DNA of 64,000 nucleotides, taken from positions 1,041,643 to 1,105,642 of the forward strand of contig NZ_PJIM01000001.1 in assembly GCF_002929295.1 (NCBI RefSeq), in the 5' to 3' direction. The notes below the pieces were generated by a model, which had not been told where the DNA came from, did not search any database, and saw only the letters and a list, made by a program, of their open reading frames with translations. Origin of the DNA: Arthrobacter sp. SX1312. GTDB lineage: Bacteria; Actinomycetota; Actinomycetes; Actinomycetales; Micrococcaceae. This document shows positions 37,669-46,485 of the stretch, piece by piece. The first letter of the stretch is position 1, and every line of letters starts with the position of its first letter. The translations under genes were made by a program, and so were the position numbers.

Positions 37669-38474
37669 TTCTCCATCTCCTGTTCCTTACCCTTCGCGCC
37701 CGCTGCGACCTTGGCCTTCGCGCCAGCACCGGTGCTGGCGCCCAGCCCGCGATCACGCGCGTACTCCGCGAGATGCTCGCGGAGCAGCTTGCGGCCGCGG
37801 TGCAGCCGGGACATGACGGTCCCGATGGGCGTGTTCATGATTTCTGAGATCTCCTTGTACGCGAAGCCCTCGACGTCCGAGAAGTACACCGCGAGCCTGA
37901 ATTCCTCGGGGATGGCCTGAAGCGCGTCCTTCACGTCCGAATCGGGCAGGTGGTCGAGCGCCTCCACCTCGGCCGAGCGGAGCCCGAGGGAGGTGTGCTC
38001 GGCAGCCTTGGCCAGCTGCCAGTCCTCGATGGTGTCCGAGTGCGACTGGAGGGGTTCGCGCTGCCTCTTCCGATACAGGTTGATGTAGGTATTGGTGAGG
38101 ATGCGGTACAGCCACGCCTTCAGGTTGGTGCCCGGCTTGTACTGGTGGAAGGCCGAGAACGCCTTGGTGTAGGCCTCCTGCACCAGGTCCTCCGCATCGC
38201 TGGGATTGCGGGCCATGCGCATGGCGGCCGAGTAGAGCTGGTCGACGTACTGCATCGCATCACGCTCGAAGCGTGCCTTGCGGTCGGCTTCCGACTCCGT
38301 CGACACGTCCAACTGTGCATCTTCGGCCTGGTTGCTGCCTGCGGGGGCTGTGGTATTCATCGAGCCAAAGTCTACGCGTTCCCGCCGTTGCGACACCGTG
38401 GTGTCGACCCGCCCGGGAGACGTCGACAACTGGAAATCCGGTCTTTCGACCGTCGCGGTGCACGCACCTGTCAT
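37665..38474 (-). CDS. sigR: ECF sigma factor SigR (thiol-stress), with two in-frame starts
   Basis: A 269-residue protein from the upstream ATG (38474), or 231 residues from an internal ATG (38360). Sigma region 2 holds [22 protein letters not shown] and [15 protein letters not shown]; region 4 holds [33 protein letters not shown] (quoted by part). The C-terminal tail is Ala/Gly/Lys-rich. The long form has GGAGAAGGG at 7 nt and lies behind a SigR-type promoter. The short form lies 9 nt after TAGACT (38369-38374). In Streptomyces the analogous long form (SigR') is induced and unstable. The family controls thioredoxin, mycothiol and protease genes. Confidence 0.95.
   Translation of the reverse strand: MTGACTATVERPDFQLSTSPGRVDTTVSQRRERVDFGSMNTTAPAGSNQAEDAQLDVSTESEADRKARFERDAMQYVDQLYSAAMRMARNPSDAEDLVQEAYTKAFSAFHQYKPGTNLKAWLYRILTNTYINLYRKRQREPLQSHSDTIEDWQLAKAAEHTSLGLRSAEVEALDHLPDSDVKDALQAIPEEFRLAVYFSDVEGFAYKEISEIMNTPIGTVMSRLHRGRKLLREHLAEYARDRGLGASTGAGAKAKVAAGAKGKEQEMEK
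38369..38374 (-). promoter_or_regulatory. Second sigR promoter, feeding the internal start
   Basis: TAGACT lies 9 nt before the internal ATG at 38360, a housekeeping-type -10 box placed inside the long reading frame. It would give a nearly leaderless mRNA for the 231-residue form. Confidence 0.5.
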
Positions 38475-38517
38475 CCCGAATCCCTTCTCCCGTTCCCATA
38501 TCCGTTACGCCTGTTCC

Positions 38518-38543
38518 AACCCCTCCCCGCGCCGCCTTATTCC
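38518..38543 (-). promoter_or_regulatory. SigR-type promoter of sigR-rsrA
   Basis: On the minus strand GGAAT (38539-38543), exactly 18 bases, then GTT (38518-38520): a perfect match to the SigR consensus GGAAT-N18-GTT. RNA would start near 38510 and reach the upstream ATG at 38474. This gives positive autoregulation. Confidence 0.8.
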
Positions 38544-38714
38544 TGTCCCCGCGCCCCCCGTGCGCGGACCGTCCCCTCCCGGCCGCGCCGCAACCCCACG
38601 CGCTCGCGGGCTCGCGGATCGTCCCCGGTGGTGGGGCATGCAAAACTAGGACCAGCGTGCTTCGTACCCGAGAAACCGATGCCCGGCCGACCCGCCGGCA
38701 ACCAGGAGGCAGTT

Positions 38715-39230
38715 ATGACCCTTGTCCGCGTAGTAGCCCGACCCTTGATCGCCAGCAGCTTCGTCGTGAGCGGCGTCGATCGACTCCGTACGGCGGGTGC
38801 CACGGCACCGCAGCTCAAGCCCGTCCTCACCGGCGTGGCGAAGATCGTCCCCTCGGCCGGCGCGATCACCGGCAACGAGAAGCTCGTGGGTCAGGTCCTC
38901 GGTGCCACGCAGGTCGGCGCGGCCATCCTCCTGGGTATCGGCCGGTTCTCCCGGGTGGCGGCGCTGCTGCTGACGGTCACCACCACGGTGAACGCGCTCG
39001 TCGACTACCGCTCGGCCGATGCATCGAGCCCCGAGGGCAAGAAGGCCCGCCGCTCGCAGCTGCTCAAGAACCTCTCGCTGATCGGCGCCGTCCTGCTCGC
39101 CGCCGTCGACACGAACGGACGCCCCGGCATCGCCTGGCGCGCCGAGCACCTCGCGACGGATGCCAGGAAGCAGCTGAAGAAGGCCGACAAGGCCGTCCGC
39201 AAGACCGCGTCCGACGTCGTCGGTTCCTAG
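38715..39230 (+). CDS. DoxX-family membrane protein
   Basis: A 171-residue DoxX protein with four membrane helices. The family opening is [21 protein letters not shown], and [25 protein letters not shown] lies near residue 58 (parts quoted). The C-terminal tail is Lys/Ala-rich and cytoplasmic. DoxX proteins occur in redox and thiosulfate-related membrane complexes, including one for thiol homeostasis in mycobacteria. It diverges from sigR, which fits an oxidative-stress role, but no SigR consensus is seen on its side. AGGAGG lies 5 nt before the ATG. Confidence 0.9.
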   Translation: MTLVRVVARPLIASSFVVSGVDRLRTAGATAPQLKPVLTGVAKIVPSAGAITGNEKLVGQVLGATQVGAAILLGIGRFSRVAALLLTVTTTVNALVDYRSADASSPEGKKARRSQLLKNLSLIGAVLLAAVDTNGRPGIAWRAEHLATDARKQLKKADKAVRKTASDVVGS

Positions 39231-39235
39231 GCTCC

Positions 39236-40606
39236 ATGGCAGCGTCATCAGGCGGGGTGCCCCACCGGACCGGATGGAGGGCGCCCCGCCTGACCCGGCC
39301 CGTGGACGCCGACATCTCGGTTCCCGGTTCCAAGTCCCTCACCAACCGCTATCTCGTGCTCGCCGCCCTGGCGGACGGCCCCTGCCGCCTGCGCCGGCCC
39401 CTGCACTCACGTGACTCGGCCCTCATGATCGCCGCACTGCGGGCGCTCGGCGCCGTCATCGAGGAGGTCCCCGGCGACGGCGACTTCGGCCCGGACCTCC
39501 GGGTGAGCCCCCTGCGGAGCGGCGGGCCGGCCTCCCGCGCCGTGGACTGCGGCCTCGCGGGCACCGTCATGCGCTTCGTGCCCCCGCTGGCCGGCCTGGT
39601 GTCCGGCACCACCACGTTCGACGGCGATCCGCACGCGCGCCGCCGCCCCATGGGCAGCATCATCGACGCCCTCCGGGGCCTCGGCCTCAGGATCGACGAC
39701 GGCGGGGCCGGGTCCCTCCCTTTCTCCGTGCAGGGCGAGGGCCGGGTGCGCGGCGGGCACCTGGTCGTCGACGCCTCCGCGTCCTCGCAGTTCGTGTCGG
39801 CGCTGCTGCTCGTCAGCGCGCGCTTCACGGACGGGCTGCACCTCGAGCACGTGGGCAAGCCCGTGCCCAGCCTCGACCACGTCCGCATGACCGTCGAGAC
39901 CCTGCGGGCGGTCGGCGTGGCCGTCGACGACTCCGTGCCGAACCACTGGCGCGTCTCCCCCGGGCCGATCACCGCGTTCGACGCCGCCGTGGAACCCGAC
40001 CTCTCCAACGCCGGCCCCTTCCTCGCCGCCGCCGTCGTCACGGGCGGCACCGTCCGTGTGCGGAACTGGCCCGAGGCCACCACGCAGGTCGGCGACGCCT
40101 GGCGGCGCATCCTGCCGCTGATGGGCGCCACGGCGGACCTCGACGGCGGGGTCCTCACCGTCACCGGCGGGGCGTCGGTCGACGGCGGGACCTTCGCCGA
40201 CACCTCCGAGCTCGCCCCCACCGTCGCCGCGCTCTGCGCCCTGGCCACGACGCCGTCGACCCTCACCGGCATCGCGCACCTCCGCGGGCACGAGACCGAC
40301 CGGCTCGCTGCGCTCGTCGCGGAGATCAACGGGCTCGGCGGGGACGCGGAGGAGACGGCCGACGGCCTCGTCATCCGCCCGGCACCGCTCCACGGCGGTC
40401 TCTTCAGCACGTACGACGACCATCGGATGGCCACCGCGGGCGCGATCATCGGACTCGCCGTGGACGGCGTGGACGTCGAGAACATCGGCACCACGGCCAA
40501 GACCATGCCGGAGTTCCCCGATCTCTGGGCTGCCCTCGCGCGCACCGCGGGCGAGCCGGGATCCGACGGCGCGCCGCTCTCCACCGCACCCGTGGCCAGG
40601 GCATGA
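39236..40606 (+). CDS. aroA: 3-phosphoshikimate 1-carboxyvinyltransferase (EPSP synthase)
   Basis: A 456-residue EPSP synthase. [18 protein letters not shown] lies near residue 27, [15 protein letters not shown] near residue 103, [11 protein letters not shown] near residue 140 and the final [15 protein letters not shown] near residue 390. It joins phosphoenolpyruvate to shikimate-3-phosphate in aromatic amino acid synthesis. The start follows the DoxX stop by 5 nt, with no clear ribosome binding site, so re-initiation is possible. A GTG 21 nt later is an alternative. Its stop overlaps the rsgA start. Confidence 0.95.
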   Translation: MAASSGGVPHRTGWRAPRLTRPVDADISVPGSKSLTNRYLVLAALADGPCRLRRPLHSRDSALMIAALRALGAVIEEVPGDGDFGPDLRVSPLRSGGPASRAVDCGLAGTVMRFVPPLAGLVSGTTTFDGDPHARRRPMGSIIDALRGLGLRIDDGGAGSLPFSVQGEGRVRGGHLVVDASASSQFVSALLLVSARFTDGLHLEHVGKPVPSLDHVRMTVETLRAVGVAVDDSVPNHWRVSPGPITAFDAAVEPDLSNAGPFLAAAVVTGGTVRVRNWPEATTQVGDAWRRILPLMGATADLDGGVLTVTGGASVDGGTFADTSELAPTVAALCALATTPSTLTGIAHLRGHETDRLAALVAEINGLGGDAEETADGLVIRPAPLHGGLFSTYDDHRMATAGAIIGLAVDGVDVENIGTTAKTMPEFPDLWAALARTAGEPGSDGAPLSTAPVARA

Positions 40607-41733
40607 GCGAGACCGGCAACCGCCGCGGATCGCGGGCCTGGGACGAGTCCGACGTCCGCATCCGCCCCAACAAGAAGGGGACCCGTCCGCGGACCAAGAA
40701 CCGCCCCGCCTACGAGGACGCCGAGACGGGCCGCGTCGTGACGGTCGACCGCGGACGCTACACCACCGTGGTCGACGAGGGCAGCGCCGGCGAGCGGACG
40801 GTCATCGCCGCGCGGGCCCGCGAACTGCGCCGCAACGCCGTCGTCGCCGGTGACCTCGTGGCCCTCGTCGGTGATCTCTCGGGCGGCCCCGACTCCCTCG
40901 CGCGGCTCGTGCGCATCGAGGAACGGACGACGGTCCTGCGCAGGAGCGCGGACGACACCGACCCGGTGGAGCGCGTGGTGGTCGCCAACGCGGACCAGCT
41001 CGTGATCGTGGTCGCGGCCGCCAATCCCGAGCCGAGGACGGGCTTCATCGACCGGGCGCTCGTCGCCGCCTACGACGCCGGTATCGAACCCCTGCTGTGC
41101 ATCACCAAGGCCGACCTCCGCGACCCCGCGCCCCTGCTCGCCAACTACGAACACCTGGACCTCCGCGTGATCATCAGCCGGACGGACGACAGCACAGGCA
41201 TCGAGGCCACCTCCGACGACGGCGAGTCCGCGCACCTGTCCTCCACCGCCGTCGACGCCCTGAGGGAGGAGCTCGACGGACAGGTGAGCGTACTGCTCGG
41301 CCACTCCGGCGTCGGCAAGTCCACCATGGTCAACGCCCTGACGGGTTCCACGCGCGCGACGGGCGGCGTGAACGCGGTGACCGGCAGGGGACGGCACACG
41401 TCCTCCTCCGCGCTCGCACTGAAAGCCGCGGATGCCGCGCCCGGCACCTGGATCATCGACACCCCCGGCATCCGGTCCTTCGGGCTCGCGCACGTGGAGG
41501 CCGACAGGATCCTCAAGGCGTTCCCCGACCTCGACCCCGGGACCGAGCGCTGCGAGCGTGGCTGCCGGCACGACGACCACGCCGTCGGATGCGGCCTGGA
41601 CAGCTACGTGGCCGAAGGCCTCGCCGGCGACTCCGGGCCCGTGCGCCTGGCCTCGCTGCGGCGCCTGCTCAGCGCCGGGACGGCCGAGGCGCGAGGCAGC
41701 TCACACGACGCCAAGGAACTCGGACACCAGTGA
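40603..41733 (+). CDS. rsgA: Ribosome small-subunit GTPase RsgA
   Basis: A 376-residue circularly permuted GTPase. After a basic N-terminus and an OB fold, the motifs occur as G4 (ITKAD), then G1 (GHSGVGKST near residue 236), then G3 (DTPGIRSF). A zinc knuckle [14 protein letters not shown] follows near residue 310. RsgA matures the 30S subunit near the decoding centre. The coupling to aroA is seen in other actinobacteria. Confidence 0.95.
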   Translation: MSETGNRRGSRAWDESDVRIRPNKKGTRPRTKNRPAYEDAETGRVVTVDRGRYTTVVDEGSAGERTVIAARARELRRNAVVAGDLVALVGDLSGGPDSLARLVRIEERTTVLRRSADDTDPVERVVVANADQLVIVVAAANPEPRTGFIDRALVAAYDAGIEPLLCITKADLRDPAPLLANYEHLDLRVIISRTDDSTGIEATSDDGESAHLSSTAVDALREELDGQVSVLLGHSGVGKSTMVNALTGSTRATGGVNAVTGRGRHTSSSALALKAADAAPGTWIIDTPGIRSFGLAHVEADRILKAFPDLDPGTERCERGCRHDDHAVGCGLDSYVAEGLAGDSGPVRLASLRRLLSAGTAEARGSSHDAKELGHQ

Positions 41734-41750
41734 TCGGCCCGATCACTGGT
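41726..41750 (+). terminator. Hairpin at the rsgA stop codon
   Basis: A perfect 11-bp stem (41726-41736 with 41740-41750) with loop GCC; the rsgA TGA lies inside the left arm. A T/G-rich stretch follows about 10 nt later. Confidence 0.6.
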
Positions 41751-41895
41751 AGGCTCGATCCTGTTGTTGTTTGCGCATTACATCTCTAAGCCTTGACCCT
41801 CCACCTGGAGTTCGACAGCTTTTTTGATAAGCGGGTAACGAACTGCACGATGAGCCCCGAACGTCGGGACGCTCTCACATGGTAAGGAAATCTCA
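41751..41895 (+). promoter_or_regulatory. Long 5' leader of the cold-shock gene
   Basis: About 145 nt between the rsgA hairpin and cspA, richer in A/T than its surroundings. It contains TTGACC (41793-41798) and a T6 run (41820-41825). Long leaders of cspA-type mRNAs fold as cold-responsive thermosensors; I cannot place the RNA start with confidence. Confidence 0.4.
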
Positions 41896-42099
41896 ATGGC
41901 TACTGGCACAGTGAAATGGTTCAACGCCGAAAAGGGCTTCGGCTTCATCGCTCCCGAGGACGGCGGCGCTGACGTGTTCGCCCACTTCTCCGCGATCAAC
42001 TCGAACGGCTACCGTTCCCTCGAAGAGAACCAGAAGGTCAACTTCGAGACCACCCAGGGTCCCAAGGGTCCCCAGGCCGAGAACATCACCGTTCTCTGA
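41896..42099 (+). CDS. Cold-shock protein (CspA family)
   Basis: A 67-residue single cold-shock domain. RNP1 is KGFGFIAP and RNP2 is DVFAHFSAI, on a five-stranded OB fold that binds single-stranded RNA or DNA. TAAGGAAA lies 6 nt before the ATG. It acts as an RNA chaperone that melts secondary structure at low temperature. The codon use is strongly biased, as in highly expressed genes. Confidence 0.97.
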   Translation: MATGTVKWFNAEKGFGFIAPEDGGADVFAHFSAINSNGYRSLEENQKVNFETTQGPKGPQAENITVL

Positions 42100-42128
42100 C
42101 TCCTCCGACACCGCCTGGCGGTGACGGT

Positions 42129-42169
42129 CAGAAAGCCACCGCGCGGCGCGAGCCCCCGGTGGCTTTCTG
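42129..42169 (+). terminator. Terminator of the cold-shock gene
   Basis: A perfect 13-bp stem (42129-42141 with 42157-42169) with a 15-nt loop. Confidence 0.8.
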
Positions 42170-42220
42170 CTGTTCCGGGCCACTCCTCGCGCCCCGCACG
42201 GGATGCGCCCACCGAGACGA

Positions 42221-42226
42221 TAGGTT
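42221..42226 (+). promoter_or_regulatory. -10 box of hisN (leaderless start)
   Basis: TAGGTT ends 8 nt before the ATG at 42234, with no ribosome binding site between. Confidence 0.45.
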
Positions 42227-42233
42227 GAACGGT

Positions 42234-43043
42234 ATGAGTTTCACGCAGGGCTACAACGACGACCTCCGCCTCGCCCACATCATGGCCGATTCGGTGGACG
42301 ACCAGACCATGTCGCGCTTCAAGGCGCTCGACCTGCGGGTGGAGACCAAGCCGGACCTCACGCCGGTGACGGACGCCGACAAGAGCGCGGAGGAGGCCAT
42401 CCGCGGGCAGCTCTCCCGGGCACGGCCCCGGGATGCGATCCTCGGCGAGGAGTTCGGCAGCACCGGGTCCGGTTCGCGCCGCTGGGTCATCGACCCGATC
42501 GACGGCACCAAGAACTTCGTCCGCGGCGTCCCGGTCTGGGCCACGCTCATCTCGCTCATCGACGACGGTAAGCCCGTCGTCGGCCTCGTCAGCGCTCCCG
42601 CCCTGGGCAAGCGCTGGTGGGCGGCCCAGGGCACCGGCGCCTACACCGGGAAGTCCCTCGCCGCCGCACAGCGCCTCCGGGTCTCCAACGTCTCCCGCCT
42701 CGAGGACGCCTCGCTGTCCTACTCCAGCCTCTCCGGCTGGCGCGAACGCGGGACGCTCGCCGAATTCGTGAACCTCACCGACCGGGTCTGGCGCACGCGT
42801 GCCTACGGTGACTTCTGGTCCTACTGCCTCGTGGCGGAGGGAGCGGTGGACATCGCCTGCGAACCCGACCTGAACCTGTACGACATGGCGGCGCTCGTGC
42901 CGATCGTCACCGAGGCCGGAGGGCGCTTCACCTCCCTCGACGGCGAGGACGGACCTCACGGCGGCAACGCCCTCGCAACCAACGGCACCCTGCACAGCGA
43001 GGTGCTGCGGACCCTCAACCCCGATGTGGATGACCTGCTCTAG
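42234..43043 (+). CDS. hisN: Histidinol-phosphatase (inositol monophosphatase family)
   Basis: A 269-residue phosphatase. The metal-binding motif [15 protein letters not shown] lies near residue 85, with LGEEFG just before it. The second motif [16 protein letters not shown] lies near residue 220. Actinobacterial HisN of this type removes the phosphate of L-histidinol phosphate, the step before histidinol dehydrogenase. The overall fit ([19 protein letters not shown] opening) is to HisN rather than to inositol-specific enzymes. Confidence 0.9.
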   Translation: MSFTQGYNDDLRLAHIMADSVDDQTMSRFKALDLRVETKPDLTPVTDADKSAEEAIRGQLSRARPRDAILGEEFGSTGSGSRRWVIDPIDGTKNFVRGVPVWATLISLIDDGKPVVGLVSAPALGKRWWAAQGTGAYTGKSLAAAQRLRVSNVSRLEDASLSYSSLSGWRERGTLAEFVNLTDRVWRTRAYGDFWSYCLVAEGAVDIACEPDLNLYDMAALVPIVTEAGGRFTSLDGEDGPHGGNALATNGTLHSEVLRTLNPDVDDLL

Positions 43044-43070
43044 CAGCACGCGCAGCGCGGCGGGCGCGCC

Positions 43071-43835
43071 GTGGTGAAGGGCGGGCCGCGGCTCGGGGAG
43101 GAACGCCGGAGGGATCTCGCCGCCGCCTACCTGTCCGGAGCCGGGCGCTACGATCGCGTACGCCCCGGCTACCCCGAGGCCGCCGCCGACTGGATCATCC
43201 CCGCCGGCGCCCGCCGCGCAGCCGACCTCGGCGCCGGGACCGGCCTCTTCACGGAACTGCTCGTGGAGCGCGGACTCGCGGTGACGGCGGTGGATCCCTC
43301 CGAGGACATGCTCGCCGTCCTCGGAGACAGGCTGCCCGGGGTCCCCGCCGTCCGGGGCACGGCGGAGGAGACCCACCTCCCGGAGGCCTCCCTGGATCTG
43401 CTCACCCTGGCGCAGGCGTGGCACTGGTGCGACCACGCCGCCACGGTCCGGGAGGCAGCACGGGTCCTGAAGCCGGCGGGCCGGCTCGCCCTCCTCTGGA
43501 ACCAGCTCGACGTCTCGGTCCCGTGGGTGCACCGGCTGTCCCGCATCATGCACGCCGGTGACGTGTTCTCGCCCTCCTACCGCCCCGTGTTCGGGGCCGC
43601 CTTCGACGCCCCGGAGGACCTGGTGGTGCACTGGACCCAGGAACTGGACGTCCCCGGCATCCTCGACCTCGCGCGGTCCCGCAGCTACTACCAGCGGGCG
43701 GCGCCCGCGCTGCAGGGCCGCGTCGAAGCGAATCTCCGGTGGTACCTCACCGATTACCTCGCCTTCGCCGGGACGGCAACGCTCCGCCTGCCCTATTACA
43801 CCCACGCCTGGCGTACCTCCCTGCGAACGGCCTAG
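43071..43835 (+). CDS. Class I SAM-dependent methyltransferase
   Basis: A 254-residue methyltransferase. The opening YLSGAGRYDRVRPGYP is typical of a large uncharacterised family. The SAM-binding glycine motif ADLGAGTGLFTELL is near residue 45, and LLTLAQAWHWCDH near residue 110 is the family signature. The substrate is unknown. It starts with GTG 27 nt after hisN and is probably co-transcribed with it. Confidence 0.88.
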   Translation: MVKGGPRLGEERRRDLAAAYLSGAGRYDRVRPGYPEAAADWIIPAGARRAADLGAGTGLFTELLVERGLAVTAVDPSEDMLAVLGDRLPGVPAVRGTAEETHLPEASLDLLTLAQAWHWCDHAATVREAARVLKPAGRLALLWNQLDVSVPWVHRLSRIMHAGDVFSPSYRPVFGAAFDAPEDLVVHWTQELDVPGILDLARSRSYYQRAAPALQGRVEANLRWYLTDYLAFAGTATLRLPYYTHAWRTSLRTA

Positions 43836-43836
43836 A

Positions 43837-43875
43837 TTTCGGCATGCCTAAACGGTAGGTTTAGGCATGCCTCAA
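43837..43875. promoter_or_regulatory. Two MntR-type boxes at the promoter and start of the manganese importer operon
   Basis: Box 1 is TTTCGGCATGCCTAAA (43837-43852). Box 2 is TTTAGGCATGCCTCAA (43860-43875). Each is a 14/16 palindrome around GGCATGCC. The -10 (TAGGTT, 43856-43861) lies between and into the second box, and the ATG of the first gene (43867) is the centre of box 2. The regulator encoded at the end of the operon is the likely ligand. Confidence 0.8.
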
Positions 43876-44790
43876 AACCGGTGGTGGACGTCCTGCCGGG
43901 CCACGGTGCTCCAGTGCCTGGTCCTCGCCGTCCTGGTCACCGGGTGCGCCCGTCAGGCCCCGCCGTCCTCCGCCCCCGACGACCGCCCGCGCGTCCTGAC
44001 GACCTTCTCGGTCCTCGCCGACCTCGTCGACACCGTGGGCGGCGGGCACGTCCGCGTCGAGTCGATCACCAAGGTGGGAGCGGAGATCCACGGGTACGAA
44101 CCCACGCCGTCCGACCTCGTGCGGGCCCAGGACGCAGACCTCGTCGTCGACAACGGGCTGGGGCTGGAGCGCTGGTTCGAGCGGTTCCTGAACTCCGTCG
44201 ACGCACCCCATGTGGTCCTGTCCGACGGCGTCGAACCCGTCGACATCCGCACCGGCGACTACCGCGGACGGGCGAACCCCCACGCATGGATGTCCCCCGT
44301 CGCCGCACAGACCTACGTGGACAACACCGTCGCGGCCCTCTCCGCACTCGCCCCGGAGCATGCCGCCGACTTCGAGGCGAACGGCCGGCAGCTCAAGGCC
44401 GAGCTCGCGGCCCTGCTGGCCGACTTCCGCGAGGACCTGGCGGACGTCGACGCCGCGGCACTCGTGACCTGCGAGGGGGCCTTCTCCTATCTCGCGCGCG
44501 ACGCCGGGATCCAGGAGGCGTTCATCTGGCCGGTCAACGCCGACTCCGAGGGGACGCCACGGCAGATCCGCGGTGTCATCACGTTCGTCGAGGAGAACCG
44601 CGTGCCGACGCTCTTCTGCGAATCCACGGTCAACCCCTCCGCCCAGGAACAGGTGGCCCTCGCCACCGGCGCCCGGCTGGGCGGAACGCTGTACGTCGAC
44701 TCGCTGTCCGGACCCGAGGGGCCGGTGCCGACGTTCCTGGACCTCATCCGCTACGACCTGGCCACCATCGCGGAAGGACTCACACGATGA
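43867..44790 (+). CDS. mntA: Manganese-binding lipoprotein of an ABC importer
   Basis: A 307-residue cluster A-I binding protein. The lipobox is VTGC at residue 27. The metal ligands read His in EIHGYEPTPSD, His in NPHAWMSPVAAQTY, Glu in CEGAFSYLARDAG and Asp in YVDSLSGPEG. The His-His-Glu-Asp set is that of manganese-binding PsaA/MntC, where zinc proteins usually have a third His and a His-rich loop. No such loop is present. The gene is the first of four in an MntR-controlled operon, and its ATG lies inside an operator. Confidence 0.9.
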   Translation: MPQNRWWTSCRATVLQCLVLAVLVTGCARQAPPSSAPDDRPRVLTTFSVLADLVDTVGGGHVRVESITKVGAEIHGYEPTPSDLVRAQDADLVVDNGLGLERWFERFLNSVDAPHVVLSDGVEPVDIRTGDYRGRANPHAWMSPVAAQTYVDNTVAALSALAPEHAADFEANGRQLKAELAALLADFREDLADVDAAALVTCEGAFSYLARDAGIQEAFIWPVNADSEGTPRQIRGVITFVEENRVPTLFCESTVNPSAQEQVALATGARLGGTLYVDSLSGPEGPVPTFLDLIRYDLATIAEGLTR

Positions 44791-45587
44791 CCACCCCCCG
44801 GGAGGCAGAGCCCGTGCCTGTCATCGACGTACGGCACCTCACCGTCCGCTACGACGACGTGCTGGCCCTGGACGATGTCAGCGTGCACCTCGCGCCCGGG
44901 AGGATCTGCGGGCTCATCGGCGTCAACGGGTCCGGGAAGTCGACGCTCTTCACCTCCCTCATGGGTCTCCTCACGCCCCAGGCGGGGTCCGTGAAGCTCT
45001 TCGGGAGCTCCATCGCCCGGGCGAGGAAGAGCGGGCTCGTCGCCTACATGCCGCAGGCGGAGGGCGTCGACTGGACCTTCCCGGTGTCGGTGTCGGATGT
45101 CGTGGGCATGGGCCTGTACGGGCGGCTCGGGACGGCACGCCGGCTGCGGGCGGCCGACAGGGCGGCCGTCGACGACGCACTGGAGCGCGTCGGGCTGTCG
45201 GAACTGAGGAAGCGCCAGATCGGGCAGTTGTCAGGCGGGCAGCGCAAACGCGTGTTCATCGCGCGGAGCATCGCCCAGGACGCCCGGCTCCTGCTCCTCG
45301 ACGAGCCGTTCGCGGGGGTCGACCAGTCGAGCGAGCACACCATGACCGCACTCCTGAAGGCGTTGCGGGACGAGGGGCGATCGGTGCTCGTGTCCACGCA
45401 CGACCTCGCGGGGGTGCCGGACCTCTGCGACGAAGCCGTCCTCCTGCACCAGCGCGTCCTGGCGCAGGGCGAGCCGTCGCAGGTCCTGACCCACGGAAAC
45501 CTCGCCCTCGCCTTCGGCCCCCTGCCCGCCGGTATCCCCTCCGCCTCCCCCGGTGCGGCTCCCTCCTCACCGAAGGGAGCGCCCTGA
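44787..45587 (+). CDS. mntB: Manganese-type ABC transporter ATPase
   Basis: A 266-residue ATPase. Walker A is GVNGSGKST near residue 45, the family segment YMPQAEGVDWTFPVSVSDVV follows, the signature is LSGGQRKRVFIARS and Walker B is LLLLDEPFAGVD. The ATG overlaps the stop of the binding-protein gene. The C-terminal 25 residues are Pro/Ser/Ala-rich. Confidence 0.93.
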   Translation: MTTPREAEPVPVIDVRHLTVRYDDVLALDDVSVHLAPGRICGLIGVNGSGKSTLFTSLMGLLTPQAGSVKLFGSSIARARKSGLVAYMPQAEGVDWTFPVSVSDVVGMGLYGRLGTARRLRAADRAAVDDALERVGLSELRKRQIGQLSGGQRKRVFIARSIAQDARLLLLDEPFAGVDQSSEHTMTALLKALRDEGRSVLVSTHDLAGVPDLCDEAVLLHQRVLAQGEPSQVLTHGNLALAFGPLPAGIPSASPGAAPSSPKGAP

Positions 45588-45588
45588 C

Positions 45589-46485
45589 ATGGACGTCCTC
45601 GCGTTCCTCCTCGAACCGCTCCAGTACGGCTTCCTCACGAGGGCCCTCGCCGTCACCGTCGCAGCGGCCGTCGTCGCCGCGGTGCTCTCCTGCTGGCTCA
45701 TCCTCATGGGGTGGTCCCTGATGGGGGACGCCGTGTCGCACGCCGTCCTGCCCGGCGTCGCCCTCGCCTACATCCTCGGCATCCCCTTCTCCATCGGAGC
45801 GTTCGTGTTCGGCGTCGGGGCCGTGGCTCTGATCGGGCTCGTCCGGTCCACCACCAAGCTGAAGGCCGATACCGTGATCGGCGTGGTCTTCACCGGCCTC
45901 TTCGCCGCCGGTCTGGCCATCGTCTCGGCCACGCCGTCGCAGATCGACCTCATGCACATCCTGTTCGGCAACGTCCTCGGGGTGTCCGCGGGCGATGTCC
46001 GGCAGGTGCTGATCCTCGGCGCGGTGACCCTCACCGTCCTCCTCGTGAAGCGGCGCGACCTCACCCTGCTGGCCTTCGACCGCACGCACGCCCACGTGAT
46101 CGGCCTGAACACCCGGTTCCTGTCCGCGCTCCTCCTCGGCCTGCTCGCGCTGACCGTCGTCGTTGGCCTCCAGGCCGTGGGCATCATCCTCGTCGTGGCC
46201 ATGCTGATCACGCCGGGCGCCACGGCGTTCCTCCTCTCCCGCAGTTTCGACCGCATGCTGGCGATCGCCGTCGTGCTGACCGTGGCCGCGTCCGTGGCCG
46301 GCATCTATGCCAGCTACTACCTCGACATCTCCACCGGTGCCGCCGTCGTGCTGTGCCAGGCCCTCGTGTTCGCCGTCGTCTACCTCGTGGGCCGGCCGGA
46401 CGGCATGCTCTGGCGGGCACGACGACGCCGCAGGACGGTCGCCCCGTCCAGCACGCCCGCCGCGACGTCGCTGGGGGACGCCTGA
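45589..46485 (+). CDS. mntC: Manganese-type ABC transporter permease
   Basis: A 298-residue ABC-3 family permease with eight or nine helices. GWSLMGDAVSHAVLPGVALAY near residue 45 and the cytoplasmic loop FDRTHAHVIGLNTRFL near residue 165 are family hallmarks, followed by VGIILVVAMLITPGATA. The ATG at 45589 is chosen because GAAGGGAG lies about 9 nt upstream. The stop overlaps the mntR ATG by one base. Confidence 0.92.
   Translation: MDVLAFLLEPLQYGFLTRALAVTVAAAVVAAVLSCWLILMGWSLMGDAVSHAVLPGVALAYILGIPFSIGAFVFGVGAVALIGLVRSTTKLKADTVIGVVFTGLFAAGLAIVSATPSQIDLMHILFGNVLGVSAGDVRQVLILGAVTLTVLLVKRRDLTLLAFDRTHAHVIGLNTRFLSALLLGLLALTVVVGLQAVGIILVVAMLITPGATAFLLSRSFDRMLAIAVVLTVAASVAGIYASYYLDISTGAAVVLCQALVFAVVYLVGRPDGMLWRARRRRRTVAPSSTPAATSLGDA

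Noticed and set aside
38475-38714. A SigR-type promoter for the DoxX gene in the shared divergent region.
   Set aside because: No GGAAT-N18-GTT match was found on the plus strand; only the sigR side has one.
41726-41895. A riboswitch in the leader of the cold-shock gene.
   Set aside because: Only the terminator-like hairpin at the rsgA stop and an A/T-rich leader are visible; no known riboswitch core is recognisable.
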